Shown here piece by piece: positions 55,243-63,718 of a DNA stretch of 64,000 nt; position 1 is the stretch's first letter, and each line of letters opens with the position of its first letter. The DNA comes from DATHBD01 sp035296325 (lineage in GTDB: Bacteria; Actinomycetota; Actinomycetes; Mycobacteriales; Micromonosporaceae), in assembly GCA_035296325.1 (NCBI GenBank), contig DATHBD010000025.1:1-64000 (forward strand), read 5' to 3'. Below the pieces are notes generated by a model that saw nothing but the letters and a program-made list of their open reading frames with translations, ran no database searches and was not told where the DNA came from. The position numbers and the translations under genes were made by a program.

Positions 55243-56013
55243 CTACAACAGCGTTCGGAACATCCCGAGCGCCACGCTCGCTGCGACGGCCACCCCGGCC
55301 ACGGCCACCCCGCCGGCGGCCAGCGCCCCGTCCGCCCAGGTGAATCGTTGCCGACGCGCGCTGGTCCGCGGCACCCCGGCATCAAAGCCACGCGCCTCCA
55401 TCGCCGTGGCGAGCCGGGTCGCCCGCCGGATCGCACCGACCAGCAACCCGAACGTCGTCGAGGCGAAGAGCCGCACCCGCGCCGTAGGGCTGCGCCCGGC
55501 CGACACTCCGCGGGCCCGCCGCGCCATGGTCAGCATCTGCCAGTCCGCCGCGAGCAACGGCAGCAGTCGGAACGCGGCGAGGGCCCCGATGGCGAAGCGG
55601 GCCGGTACCCGTAGCTGTTGGATCAGCGCATCGGCAAGATCGGTCGCATCGACGGTGGCCATGACCAGTACGCCGGGCAGGGCGACCGCGAGTACCCGCA
55701 ACGCCAGGGCGGCCGCGGCGGTGATCCGCTCCGCGGTGGTGTCGCCGGTGCCGAAGAGCAACTGCACCAGCGCCACACTGACCATGCTGAACAGCAGCGG
55801 CCACGCGCGGCGCGCCAGGGCGCCGAAGCGCACACCGAAGAGCGGCACCACCGCGATCTCCACCACGAGCGCGACGGCTGGTGCCACCGGGTCCAGCGTG
55901 ACCAGCAGTCCGAACGCGATCGCGAAGGCGGCCGCGAGCTTCGCCACCGGGTTGCGCCGGGCCAGCGGCGCGGTCCGGTCGGCGATCGGCTCACCGAGGC
56001 GCATGCTGCTCAC
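55243..56013 (-). CDS. ECF transporter transmembrane (T) component
   Basis: The 256-aa protein is hydrophobic, with about five membrane segments and the coupling motif MARRARGVSAG followed by MEARGFDAG, the two Ala-Arg-Gly (ARG) coupling helices of EcfT/CbiQ proteins. It links the two ATPase domains to the substrate-binding S component. The GTG at 56013 (or ATG at 56004) lies inside the 3' end of the ATPase gene, so the two overlap by 14-23 bp. Confidence 0.88.
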   Translation of the reverse strand: MSSMRLGEPIADRTAPLARRNPVAKLAAAFAIAFGLLVTLDPVAPAVALVVEIAVVPLFGVRFGALARRAWPLLFSMVSVALVQLLFGTGDTTAERITAAAALALRVLAVALPGVLVMATVDATDLADALIQQLRVPARFAIGALAAFRLLPLLAADWQMLTMARRARGVSAGRSPTARVRLFASTTFGLLVGAIRRATRLATAMEARGFDAGVPRTSARRQRFTWADGALAAGGVAVAGVAVAASVALGMFRTLL

Positions 56014-57427
56014 CGGCCAGGTGCAGGGTCCGGTCGGCCAGGGCCGCGACGAAGTCCGCGTCGTGGGTCACCGCCACCACCGCGCGCCCTTCGTCGCGGA
56101 CTTTCGCCAGCAGTTCGACCAACTCCAGCCAGGTGCGCCGGTCCTGGCCGAAGGTGGGTTCATCGAGGATCAGGATCCGCGGCGCGGTGGCCAGGGCCGT
56201 CGCCACGCTGAGCCGCCGCTGTTCGCCGCCGGAGAGGGTGTACGGGTTCGCGGCGGCGAGGTGCGCCAGGCGCAGCCGTTGCAGGAGATCGTCGACAATG
56301 GAGCGGACGGCGGGAGTCGACTGCCCGGCCCGGCGCGGGCCGATGGCCAGTTCGTCATCCACCCGGCTCGCCAGGAACTGGTGCTCCGGCTCCTGGAACA
56401 CCGAGCCGATCCGACGCGCCAGCACCGCCGCGGGCCAGCGGTGCGGAGGCTGGAGATCCCCGGTCAGCGCCGGCCCTGCGCGCAAGGCGCCGCCCAGCGG
56501 GGTGAGCAGGCCGCCGAGCAGCAGCGCGAGGGTGGACTTGCCGGCGCCGTTCGGCCCGACGACGGCGAGCGCCTCGTTCTCCCGTACCACGACGTCCACT
56601 TCGGACAGTGCGGGCCGGTCCGCGCCGGGATGGCGGTAGGTCAGGCCGACCGCCCGTAGCAGCTCCCGGCCGGCCGGCCCGGCGGCGCGCCGGGGGACCA
56701 CCTCGTGCCCCGGTACCCACACGCCGCTGGCGGTCAGGGCGGCCCCGAGCCGGGCGAAGACCTCGGCCGGCGCCCCGTCGGCGGCCACCCCGGCCCCCGC
56801 CGCCAGCACCACGACCCGATCCACGAGGGGCAGCGCCTCGGCGACCCGGTGCTCGACCAGGATCATCGTGGTTTCGCGCGGGATCCGGGTCAGCGCGCCC
56901 CGGACCAGGATGGCGCCCGCCGGGTCCAGGTTGGCCGTCGGTTCGTCGAGGAGCAGCACGCTGGGCTCGCGCACCAGGGCGCCGGCGAGCGCGAGCCGTT
57001 GCTGCTCGCCGCCGGAGAGCGCGTGGGTACGCCACTCCCGCCCGTACCGGAAGCCGACCGCGGCCAGGGCGGCGTCAACCCGGGGCCAGATCTCGGTGGC
57101 CGGGACGCCCCGGTTCTCCAGGCCGAACGCGACATCGTCGCCGCAGCGTGCCATCACCAGCTGGGTCTGCGGGTCCTGGAACACCATGCCGACCCGGTCC
57201 CGGGCGTGCCGAGGGTCGAGCCCGTCGATGGTCACGGTGCCCTCCTGCTCGCCGGAGTCCCCGGCGAGCAGGCCGGCCAACGCGGCGAGCAGGGTGCTCT
57301 TACCCGCGCCCGATTCCCCCAGCAGGAGCACCCGTTCGCCACGCTCGACGCGCAGGTCGACGCCGCGGACCGCCCAGGCTCTGCGCCCGGCGTGCCGCCA
57401 ACCGAATCCCCGCAGCTCGATGCTCAG
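55991..57427 (-). CDS. ECF transporter double ATP-binding protein
   Basis: The 478-aa protein has two ABC domains in one chain. The first has LLGESGAGKSTLLAAL, VFQDPQTQLV, LSGGEQQRLALAGAL and LLLDEPTANLD. The second has VVGPNGAGKSTLALLL, VFQEPEHQFLASRV, LSGGEQRRLSVATAL and LILDEPTFGQD. The Q-loop wording (DPQTQLV, EPEHQF) is that of ECF ATPases. The frame has no ATG, GTG or TTG near its natural beginning; the natural N-terminus (SIELRGFGW) follows a CTG at 57427 that overlaps the YkoE stop as CTGA. I take that CTG as the start, which would be rare. Confidence 0.85.
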   Translation of the reverse strand: MSIELRGFGWRHAGRRAWAVRGVDLRVERGERVLLLGESGAGKSTLLAALAGLLAGDSGEQEGTVTIDGLDPRHARDRVGMVFQDPQTQLVMARCGDDVAFGLENRGVPATEIWPRVDAALAAVGFRYGREWRTHALSGGEQQRLALAGALVREPSVLLLDEPTANLDPAGAILVRGALTRIPRETTMILVEHRVAEALPLVDRVVVLAAGAGVAADGAPAEVFARLGAALTASGVWVPGHEVVPRRAAGPAGRELLRAVGLTYRHPGADRPALSEVDVVVRENEALAVVGPNGAGKSTLALLLGGLLTPLGGALRAGPALTGDLQPPHRWPAAVLARRIGSVFQEPEHQFLASRVDDELAIGPRRAGQSTPAVRSIVDDLLQRLRLAHLAAANPYTLSGGEQRRLSVATALATAPRILILDEPTFGQDRRTWLELVELLAKVRDEGRAVVAVTHDADFVAALADRTLHLAGEQHAPR

Positions 57428-58020
57428 ACAGCGGCCCGTTCCCGGCCCGAGGCGAAGCGGTCGAGCACGCCCGTCTGCGCCAGCGCCCGGGTCATCGCCC
57501 AGCCACCGATGCCGGCGATGACCAGTGCGCTGAGCATGCCAAACCCGATGTAGGGCAGCCGGAACGTCGTCCAGGACAACCCCGGGTACCAGACGAACGC
57601 GTCGAAGAGCGTCGCGGTCAGCCCGCCGAGTGCGCCCGCGAGCATCGCCACCGGCAGGTTGAAGGACCGGTACGCGAAGATGAGGAACGCCAGTTCGGCG
57701 CCGATTCCTTCCGCCACGCCCTGCGGGATCGTCATGAGGCCCCACTCGCTGCCGAGCAGCGCGGCGATGATCGCGGCGAGCGTCTCGCAGTACACCGCTG
57801 CGCCCGGCTTCCGGATGATCAGGCCGCCGAGCACGGCCGGCAGCAGCCAGACGCCGTAGAGCAGCGCCTGCGCCGGCGGGAAGCCGGCGAACGCGGGCTT
57901 CGTGGTGCTCCAGAGGGTGTTCCAGGCCCAGAAGACGACCGCGAACGCGACGGCGATCGCCGACGCCACGAGGATGTCGACGGTGCGCCACCCGCGGGTT
58001 TCGGTGGTTGATGCTGTCAT
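57424..58020 (-). CDS. ykoE: ECF transporter S component, YkoE family (HMP/thiamine uptake)
   Basis: This 198-aa membrane protein has about five to six helices and the YkoE wording: FWAWNTLWSTTKPAFAGFPPAQALLYGVWLLPAVLGGLIIRKPGAAVYCETLAA, EWGLMTIPQGVAEGIGAELAFLIF and DAFVWYPGLSW. YkoE binds hydroxymethylpyrimidine or thiamine for import. A TPP riboswitch lies in its leader, which supports the substrate. Downstream genes supply ATPase and T subunits, completing the transporter. GGGAG precedes the ATG by 8 bp. Confidence 0.92.
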   Translation of the reverse strand: MTASTTETRGWRTVDILVASAIAVAFAVVFWAWNTLWSTTKPAFAGFPPAQALLYGVWLLPAVLGGLIIRKPGAAVYCETLAAIIAALLGSEWGLMTIPQGVAEGIGAELAFLIFAYRSFNLPVAMLAGALGGLTATLFDAFVWYPGLSWTTFRLPYIGFGMLSALVIAGIGGWAMTRALAQTGVLDRFASGRERAAV

Positions 58021-58107
58021 GGTGTGAACTCCCAGTCCTCGACAGGAACCAGGAGAAGACGCACGACACGTCCCTCGTTGGACATGACGTTACGGCGTGA
58101 GTGACCG

Positions 58108-58207
<100 letters not shown>

Positions 58208-58233
58208 GATGTGAACTTGTGCTGGTGACGCTA

Positions 58234-59457
58234 TCAGCGCACCCCGGCTGGCGCGAGTGCGGGCACGGGAGCATCCCAGTCGATGCGGTGGCGGTGGATC
58301 CAGCCGAACATCCGCTCCTGGGTGTAGAACGTGCGCATCGCGATGGGGAACATCAGATCGCGCAGGACCCGTCCGACCGGCCCCGGAGCCTTGTCGTTGT
58401 TGACCCGGGCGGTCTGGGCGATGATCTTCTCCACCCGTCGACGGCGCAGCCCTTCGTAGGCGGCGAACGCTCCCTCGATCGTCGGCAGGTCGCGCAGGCA
58501 GCGCGCCAGTTCGACGCCGCTCTCGATGGCGAGCGAGGCGCCCTGCCCGGAACTCGGGGACGTGGCGTGCGCGGCGTCGCCGACCAGGACGGACCGACCC
58601 CGGTGCCAGACCGGGACCGGGGGCATGTCCTCCATGCCGCCCACGTTGACCAGATCCTCCTCGCGGACGCGGGACAGCATCTCCACTGCCGGGAACTTGT
58701 CGTCGGCGTACAGCGCGCTGAGCCGGCGCAGCCACTCGGCGGCCGGGATGGCGCGGGCCTGCGCGGCGGTGAGCGGCTGCGCCGACGCGATGTTGGCGAA
58801 CCATCCGGCGCGGCCGTCGTCGGTGACGAGATAGCCGAAGAAGGCGCGTTTGCCGAGCGCCAGGTGCATCGCGCCGTTCGTGCTCGCCAGCCCGTCACCG
58901 CGCACCCACCCGCCGAAGCCGAGCAGCCCGACGTACCGGGGTGCGGGTGCGGCCGGGTCGAGGAGGGTCCGGACGGTGGACCGGATCCCGTCCGCGCCGA
59001 TGAGTACGTCGGCGGCGGCGTCCGTACCGTCGGCGAAGTGCGCCACCACGCGCCCGTCGGCATCGTCCAGTCCGACCAGCCGCTTGCCGTACTCGACGGC
59101 GACGCCACGGCTGACCGCCTGGTCCAGCAGCGCCCGGTAGAGGTCGGCCCGGGCGAAGGTCCGGCTGGTCGGCAGGCCCGGCAGGTCCTCGAACTGGCCG
59201 AGTCGCCTGCCGGCGCCGGTCTCCATCACCATCCGCGGCGTGGGCAGACCGACGTCCGCCACCGCGCGGTCCGCCCCGATCGCCTGGAGCGCAGCCATGC
59301 CGTTCGAGGCGAGCGTGAGCGCCCCGCCCACCCCATCGGCCTGCTGACGGTGTGCCTCGAACACGGTGGCGTCGATGCCGGCGAGGCGTAGGGCCATCGC
59401 GGTCACCGGGCCGGCGATGCCACCGCCGAGCACGATTGCTGTCCGGGCCTCAGTCAC
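58234..59457 (-). CDS. FAD-dependent monooxygenase (group A aromatic hydroxylase type)
   Basis: The 407-aa flavoprotein has an N-terminal Rossmann motif (IVLGGGIAGPVTAMALRLAG), the DG motif region (VLIGADGIRSTVR) and the FAD motif VLVGDAAHATSPSSGQGASLAIES. These NAD(P)H-dependent enzymes hydroxylate aromatic or antibiotic-like substrates. No membrane part is present. The GTG at 59457 has GGAGGTCC upstream, so longer starts are unlikely. It is divergent from a MarR regulator across 79 bp containing an inverted repeat, so MarR control is expected. Confidence 0.9.
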   Translation of the reverse strand: MTEARTAIVLGGGIAGPVTAMALRLAGIDATVFEAHRQQADGVGGALTLASNGMAALQAIGADRAVADVGLPTPRMVMETGAGRRLGQFEDLPGLPTSRTFARADLYRALLDQAVSRGVAVEYGKRLVGLDDADGRVVAHFADGTDAAADVLIGADGIRSTVRTLLDPAAPAPRYVGLLGFGGWVRGDGLASTNGAMHLALGKRAFFGYLVTDDGRAGWFANIASAQPLTAAQARAIPAAEWLRRLSALYADDKFPAVEMLSRVREEDLVNVGGMEDMPPVPVWHRGRSVLVGDAAHATSPSSGQGASLAIESGVELARCLRDLPTIEGAFAAYEGLRRRRVEKIIAQTARVNNDKAPGPVGRVLRDLMFPIAMRTFYTQERMFGWIHRHRIDWDAPVPALAPAGVR

Positions 59458-59497
59458 AACGGGACCTCCTTGTGGGAAAATACTTCGTACTGCCAAA

Positions 59498-59534
59498 TAT
59501 CTCGGCTACACGAGATGTTAGCGGAAGCGAGATA
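59498..59534. promoter_or_regulatory. Probable MarR operator between divergent genes
   Basis: Half-sites ATCTCG (59499-59504) and CGAGAT (59511-59516) form an inverted repeat with 6-bp spacing. A third half-site CGAGATA (59528-59534) pairs with TATCTCG (59498-59504). The cluster sits in the 79-bp gap and ends 3 bp before the marR start, so a dimer bound here could control both genes. Confidence 0.65.
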
Positions 59535-59536
59535 AG

Positions 59537-60034
59537 TTGTCCAAGAGTCCACCGACCGCGGCGCTGCAGGCGGAGATCGTCGGCTCGATCCGTCGGCTGA
59601 TCGCCTCGGCCATGCTCTACAGCCATCAGGTGGCCGAGCGGCTCGGCCTCGGCGCGAGTGACGCCCAGTTCATGACGTTGCTGGAGGTCCACGGACCGCT
59701 CACGCCGGGGCAGTTGGCCGACCTGACCGGCTTGCGTACCGGCACCGTGACCGGGGTGCTGGACAGGCTGGAACGCGCCGGCTTCACGCGGCGTGACCGC
59801 GCACCGGACGATCGACGCAAGGTGATCGTGTCGCGTAACGATGAGCAGATCCGGGAGCGGGTCCAGCCGCACTACGCCGGGCAGGCGGCCGCCATGGTGG
59901 CGCTGCTGGGCCGCTATGACGCTGCTGAGTTGGCGGTCATCGCCGACTTTCTGCGCCGAGCCGGCGGTGCCCGCGCGCCGGGAGACGACGGGTCTGCCCG
60001 GCCACCCGGTCAAACACCGTCCACGCCGCGGTGA
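59537..60034 (+). CDS. MarR family transcriptional regulator
   Basis: The 165-aa protein has the MarR winged helix: GASDAQFMTLLEVHGPLTPGQLADLTGLRTGTVTGVLDRLERAGFTRRDRAPDDRRKVIVSRND. A TTG at 59537 is the only start near the beginning of the fold. It likely represses itself and the divergent monooxygenase and is released by a small aromatic ligand, as is usual in the family. The last 20 residues are Pro/Gly-rich and overlap a gene fragment on the other strand. Confidence 0.88.
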   Translation: MSKSPPTAALQAEIVGSIRRLIASAMLYSHQVAERLGLGASDAQFMTLLEVHGPLTPGQLADLTGLRTGTVTGVLDRLERAGFTRRDRAPDDRRKVIVSRNDEQIRERVQPHYAGQAAAMVALLGRYDAAELAVIADFLRRAGGARAPGDDGSARPPGQTPSTPR

Positions 60035-60165
60035 CGAAGCCCGCCAGCCGGTTGGCCTGTGCGGCGCTGACCGGTGCCCGACCGGCTCCAGCCGGGCCAG
60101 TCCACGGCGCAGGCGAACACCTTCGCCTTGCCAACCTCCAGATACACCGGCGTCGGTTTCGACAT
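60010..60165 (-). pseudogene. 5' fragment of a conserved actinobacterial gene
   Basis: The ATG at 60165 begins MSKPTPVYLEVGKAKVFACA and continues VDWPGWSRSGTG, the typical opening of an approximately 200-aa actinobacterial hypothetical protein (TPVYVEVG...FACALDWPGWCRSG). After about 30 residues the frame loses similarity and stops at 60010. A second minus frame (AAQANRLAGFVTAAWTVFDRV) may be a leftover of the rest. The gene is truncated, and its end overlaps marR. Confidence 0.5.
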
Positions 60166-60188
60166 ACCGCGATCGTAGGCTGGCAGGC

Positions 60189-61028
60189 ATGGAGCTGACC
60201 GCCCGAGGGCTGACCTTCACCGTTCGCAGCGGCGGACCGGCCGATGGCCCGGTGGTGCTACTGCTGCACGGGTTCCCACAGCACGGCGGGGAGTGGGACG
60301 CCGTGGTCCCGGCGCTGCGCCAGGCCGGGCTGCGCACCATCGCGCCGGACCAACGCGGGTACACACCGGGTGCCCGACCGCCCGACGTCGCGGACTACGC
60401 GCTCGACGAGTGCGTCGCGGACGCGCTCGCCATCATGGACGCGGTCGGCGCGGATCGTTTCCACGTCGTGGGCCACGACTGGGGTGCCGTCGTCGCCTGG
60501 CTGCTGGCCGTCGATCACCCGGAGCGGGTCCGCACGCTGACCGCGCTCTCGGTGCCGCATCCGGTCGCCATGACCCGGGCGATCCGCCACGACGCCGGCC
60601 AGAAGGCGCGCTCCGCATACATCGCGCTCTTCCGGCAGAAGGGCATCGCGGAGAAGGTGCTGCTCGCGGCGGACGCCGCGGCGTTGCGGCGGGCGTTCGC
60701 CGGCTCCGGCCTGGACCGTCCGGGCGTCGAGCGGTACGTGGCTCCGCTGCGCGCGCCGGGAGCCCTCACCGCGGCGCTGAACTGGTACCGGGCGGTCGAC
60801 ATCGGCGCCTTCCCCACGGCGGGTCCGGTGACCGTCCCCACGACGTTCCTGTGGAGCGATGGCGACGTGGCGATCGGACGGGTCGCGGCGGACGGTTGCG
60901 CCGAGTTCGTGACGGGGGAGTACCGCTTCGTGCCGCTGGCCGGCGTGAGTCACTGGATTGTCGACCAGGTGCCGGACGTGGTGGTGGCGGAGGTGCTGTC
61001 CCGGGTCAACCGGGCTACCGAGGGGTAG
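60189..61028 (+). CDS. Alpha/beta hydrolase, epoxide hydrolase-like
   Basis: The 279-aa protein has the oxyanion motif LLLHGFPQHGGEWD, the nucleophile elbow VVGHDWGAVVAW with Asp97, WSDGD as acid region and GVSHWI with the catalytic His. An Asp nucleophile in HDWG is typical of epoxide hydrolases and haloalkane dehalogenases, not esterases. The substrate is unknown. The gene stands between a fragment and the acyl-CoA dehydrogenase gene, which starts 52 bp downstream. Confidence 0.85.
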   Translation: MELTARGLTFTVRSGGPADGPVVLLLHGFPQHGGEWDAVVPALRQAGLRTIAPDQRGYTPGARPPDVADYALDECVADALAIMDAVGADRFHVVGHDWGAVVAWLLAVDHPERVRTLTALSVPHPVAMTRAIRHDAGQKARSAYIALFRQKGIAEKVLLAADAAALRRAFAGSGLDRPGVERYVAPLRAPGALTAALNWYRAVDIGAFPTAGPVTVPTTFLWSDGDVAIGRVAADGCAEFVTGEYRFVPLAGVSHWIVDQVPDVVVAEVLSRVNRATEG

Positions 61029-61080
61029 TACCCGCGGGTAACATAACGCTGGGAGCGGCCACGCCTAGCAGGGGGTAGCG

Positions 61081-63066
61081 ATGACGACCACAGGAAGCCC
61101 GGGATCGGCGCCGGGAGCGCTCGACGAGCCGATGGGCGGGGAGGCCGCGACGGTGGCGGCCGCCGCGCCCACCGGGTCCGCCTCCGAGCGGGAGGCGCGC
61201 CAGATGGCCGAGGCCGCCCGGGAGAGCGACTGGCGCAAGCCCAGCTTCGGCAAGGAACTGTTCCTCGGGCGGTTCCGGCTCGATTTGATCGAGCCGTACC
61301 CGACGCCCGACCCCGCCCAGGTCGCCAAGGCCGACGCGTTCATGGCGAAGCTGGAGCCGTTCGTGCGCTCGGTGGACGGCCTGGCGATCGACCGGGAGGC
61401 GCACATCCCCGACGAGGTGCTTGACGGGCTCGCCGGGCTGGGCGCCTTCGGCATGAAGATCGACGAGAAGTACGGCGGCGTCGGCCTGAGCAACCTGCAC
61501 TACTGCCGGGCGCTCGTGCTCGCCGGCTCGGTGAGCCCTGCCGTCGGGGCGTTGCTCTCGGCGCACCAGTCGATCGGGGTGCCGCAGCCGCTCAAGCTCT
61601 TCGGCACCGACGAGCAGAAGCAGCGGTTCCTGCCCAGGCTGGCCGCCGGCGAGGTGTCCGCGTTCCTGCTCACCGAGCCCGATGTCGGCTCCGACCCGGC
61701 CCGACTGCGGACCACCGCCGTGCCGCAGCCCGACGGCACCTATCTGCTCAACGGCGTCAAGCTCTGGGCCACCAACGGCACGCTCGCCAGCCAGCTCGTG
61801 GTGATGGCGATGGTGCCGCCGTCGGCGGGTCGCAAGGGCGGCATCACCGCCTTCGTGGTGGAGGCCGACTCCGACGGGGTCACCATCGAGCGCCGCAACG
61901 CCTTCATGGGCCTGCGCGGTCTGGAGAACAGCGTCACCCGCTTCTCCGACGTCCGGGTGCCGGGAGAGAACCTGATCGGCAAGGAGGGCAAGGGCCTCAA
62001 GATCGCCCTGACCACACTCAACGCCGGCCGGCTCTCGCTGCCCGCGATGTGTGTGGGTGCCGGCAAGTGGGCACTCGGGGTGGCCCGCGGGTGGTCGGCC
62101 GAGCGGGTGCAGTGGGGTCTGCCGGTCGCCAGGCACGAGGCGGTCGCGAAGAAGATCGCGTTCATCGCCGGGTCGACGTACGGCATGGAAGCCATGCTCG
62201 AACTCTCCTGCATGCTCGCCGACGACGACACCAACGACATCCGGATCGAGGCGGCCCTCGTCAAGCTGTACGCCAGCGAACTGGCCTGGCAGGTGGTCGA
62301 CGAGCTGATTCAGATCCGCGGCGGCCGCGGGTACGAGACCGCGGACTCGCTTGCGGCGCGTGGCGAGCGGCCGATCGCAGCCGAGCAGGTGCTACGTGAT
62401 CTGCGGATCAACCGGATCTTCGAGGGCTCGACCGAGATCATGCACCTGTTTATCGCGCGCGAGGCGGTCGACGCGCACCTGGCGGTGGCCGGCGACATCA
62501 TCGACCCGGACGCCGCACTTGCCCGCAAGGCGCGCGCCGCCGGACGGGCCGGCGCGTTCTACGCGAAGTGGCTGCCGACCCTCGCGGTCGGTCGCGGGCA
62601 GGTCCCCGGCGGGTACGCCGAGTTCGGCCCGCTCGCCGGTCACCTGCGCTACATCGAGCGGGCCTCCCGGCGGCTGGCCCGGGAGACGTTCTACGGGATG
62701 GCGCGCTGGCAGGGCAGGCTTGAGCGCAAGCAGGGCTTCCTGGGCCGCATCGTGGACATCGGCGCGGAGCTGTTCGCCATGTCCGCCGCCTGCGTCAAGG
62801 CGCGCGCCGAGCGGGGTACCCGCCCGGAGGGCGTGGAACTCGCGGACCTCTTCTGCCACCAGGCACGACTGCGCGCCGAGCGACTGTTCTCCGCGCTCTG
62901 GGACAACACCGACGGAGCCGACGTGGCCGCCGCCAAGCAGGTCATCGCGGGCCGGTACGCGTTCCTGGAAGAGGGCGTGATCGCCCCACCAGAGGTGGGG
63001 GAGTGGGTGTCGTCGTGGCAGCCCGGCCCGTCCACCGAGACCGACGTGCGTCGCCGCCGTCCCTGA
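61081..63066 (+). CDS. Acyl-CoA dehydrogenase (long, VLCAD/ACAD9-like)
   Basis: The 661-aa protein has a non-conserved leader of about 65 residues, the acyl-CoA dehydrogenase core (KYGGVGLSNLHYCRALVLAGSVSP, FLLTEPDVGSDPARLRTTA, ITAFVVEADSDGV, FMGLRGLENSVTRFSDVRVP, QIRGGRGYET, NRIFEGSTEIMHLFIAREAVD) and an extra C-terminal domain of about 180 residues. Glu in FEGSTE is the expected catalytic base. Length and the extra domain match the very-long-chain group rather than approximately 390-aa short-chain enzymes. It starts beta-oxidation of fatty acids. Confidence 0.9.
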   Translation: MTTTGSPGSAPGALDEPMGGEAATVAAAAPTGSASEREARQMAEAARESDWRKPSFGKELFLGRFRLDLIEPYPTPDPAQVAKADAFMAKLEPFVRSVDGLAIDREAHIPDEVLDGLAGLGAFGMKIDEKYGGVGLSNLHYCRALVLAGSVSPAVGALLSAHQSIGVPQPLKLFGTDEQKQRFLPRLAAGEVSAFLLTEPDVGSDPARLRTTAVPQPDGTYLLNGVKLWATNGTLASQLVVMAMVPPSAGRKGGITAFVVEADSDGVTIERRNAFMGLRGLENSVTRFSDVRVPGENLIGKEGKGLKIALTTLNAGRLSLPAMCVGAGKWALGVARGWSAERVQWGLPVARHEAVAKKIAFIAGSTYGMEAMLELSCMLADDDTNDIRIEAALVKLYASELAWQVVDELIQIRGGRGYETADSLAARGERPIAAEQVLRDLRINRIFEGSTEIMHLFIAREAVDAHLAVAGDIIDPDAALARKARAAGRAGAFYAKWLPTLAVGRGQVPGGYAEFGPLAGHLRYIERASRRLARETFYGMARWQGRLERKQGFLGRIVDIGAELFAMSAACVKARAERGTRPEGVELADLFCHQARLRAERLFSALWDNTDGADVAAAKQVIAGRYAFLEEGVIAPPEVGEWVSSWQPGPSTETDVRRRRP

Positions 63067-63663
63067 TCAGCGCAGACCCAGGCCCCGCAACTCCAGCGTG
63101 GCGAGCGCGTCGACGGCCGCCGGGTCGCCGCGCCGCCACGCGGACGCGATGTCCGGGTCGATGCTGGTGAGCTTGTTGAGCGGCTGGGTGGCCAGCGCCC
63201 GCAGGGCGAGGAGATCCCGGCCGTTCGTGGCCGCGCGCAGCCGAGCGGCCGCGGTGGCACGGCGGATCCACCGGATCCGCAGCGGTAGCCACCCGAAGAC
63301 GACCAGCCCGACGGGCACCGCGACCAGCGCCAGTACCAGGAGGAGCGCGAGGTCGTTCACGGCGTCCTGCTGATCCTGCCCGGCGTTGGCCAGCGCCCGG
63401 GCGGCGTCGGCGGCCCGCCGCAGCGGCGTGGCGATGGCGCCGCCGACGCCCGGCACGTCGTCGATGCGGTCACCGGCGCCGCGGAGGTTGTCGGACAGTC
63501 CGGTGCCGGCACTCTCCAGCTTCGCGCCGGGCACGGCCAGCTTCTGGATCAGGTCGTACAGCTTGAACCCCAGGCTTACCCAGATGTATGCCCACGCGAT
63601 CGCCAGGACGTCGGTGAGCAGTTGGGTGGCGCTGCGGACCGGAGTGTCTGCATACAGCTTCAC
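63067..63663 (-). CDS. Membrane protein of unknown function (198 aa)
   Basis: The GTG at 63663 gives a protein with two hydrophobic regions (about 12-38, LLTDVLAIAWAYIWVSLGFKLYDLI; about 98-125, DLALLLVLALVAVPVGLVVFGWL). A polar loop between them (GDRIDDVPGVGGAIATPLRRAADAARALANAGQ) probably faces outside. The C-terminal 70 residues are helical and Ala/Arg/Leu-rich. No family is recognised. Its stop abuts that of the convergent acyl-CoA dehydrogenase gene. The ArsR gene ends 55 bp upstream on the same strand, so the two may be co-transcribed. Confidence 0.72.
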   Translation of the reverse strand: MKLYADTPVRSATQLLTDVLAIAWAYIWVSLGFKLYDLIQKLAVPGAKLESAGTGLSDNLRGAGDRIDDVPGVGGAIATPLRRAADAARALANAGQDQQDAVNDLALLLVLALVAVPVGLVVFGWLPLRIRWIRRATAAARLRAATNGRDLLALRALATQPLNKLTSIDPDIASAWRRGDPAAVDALATLELRGLGLR

Positions 63664-63718
63664 GAGTCGACAGCCTGCCCGATCGGAGCCGCCCGCGTAA
63701 CCCCGGGGCGGGGGCGGG

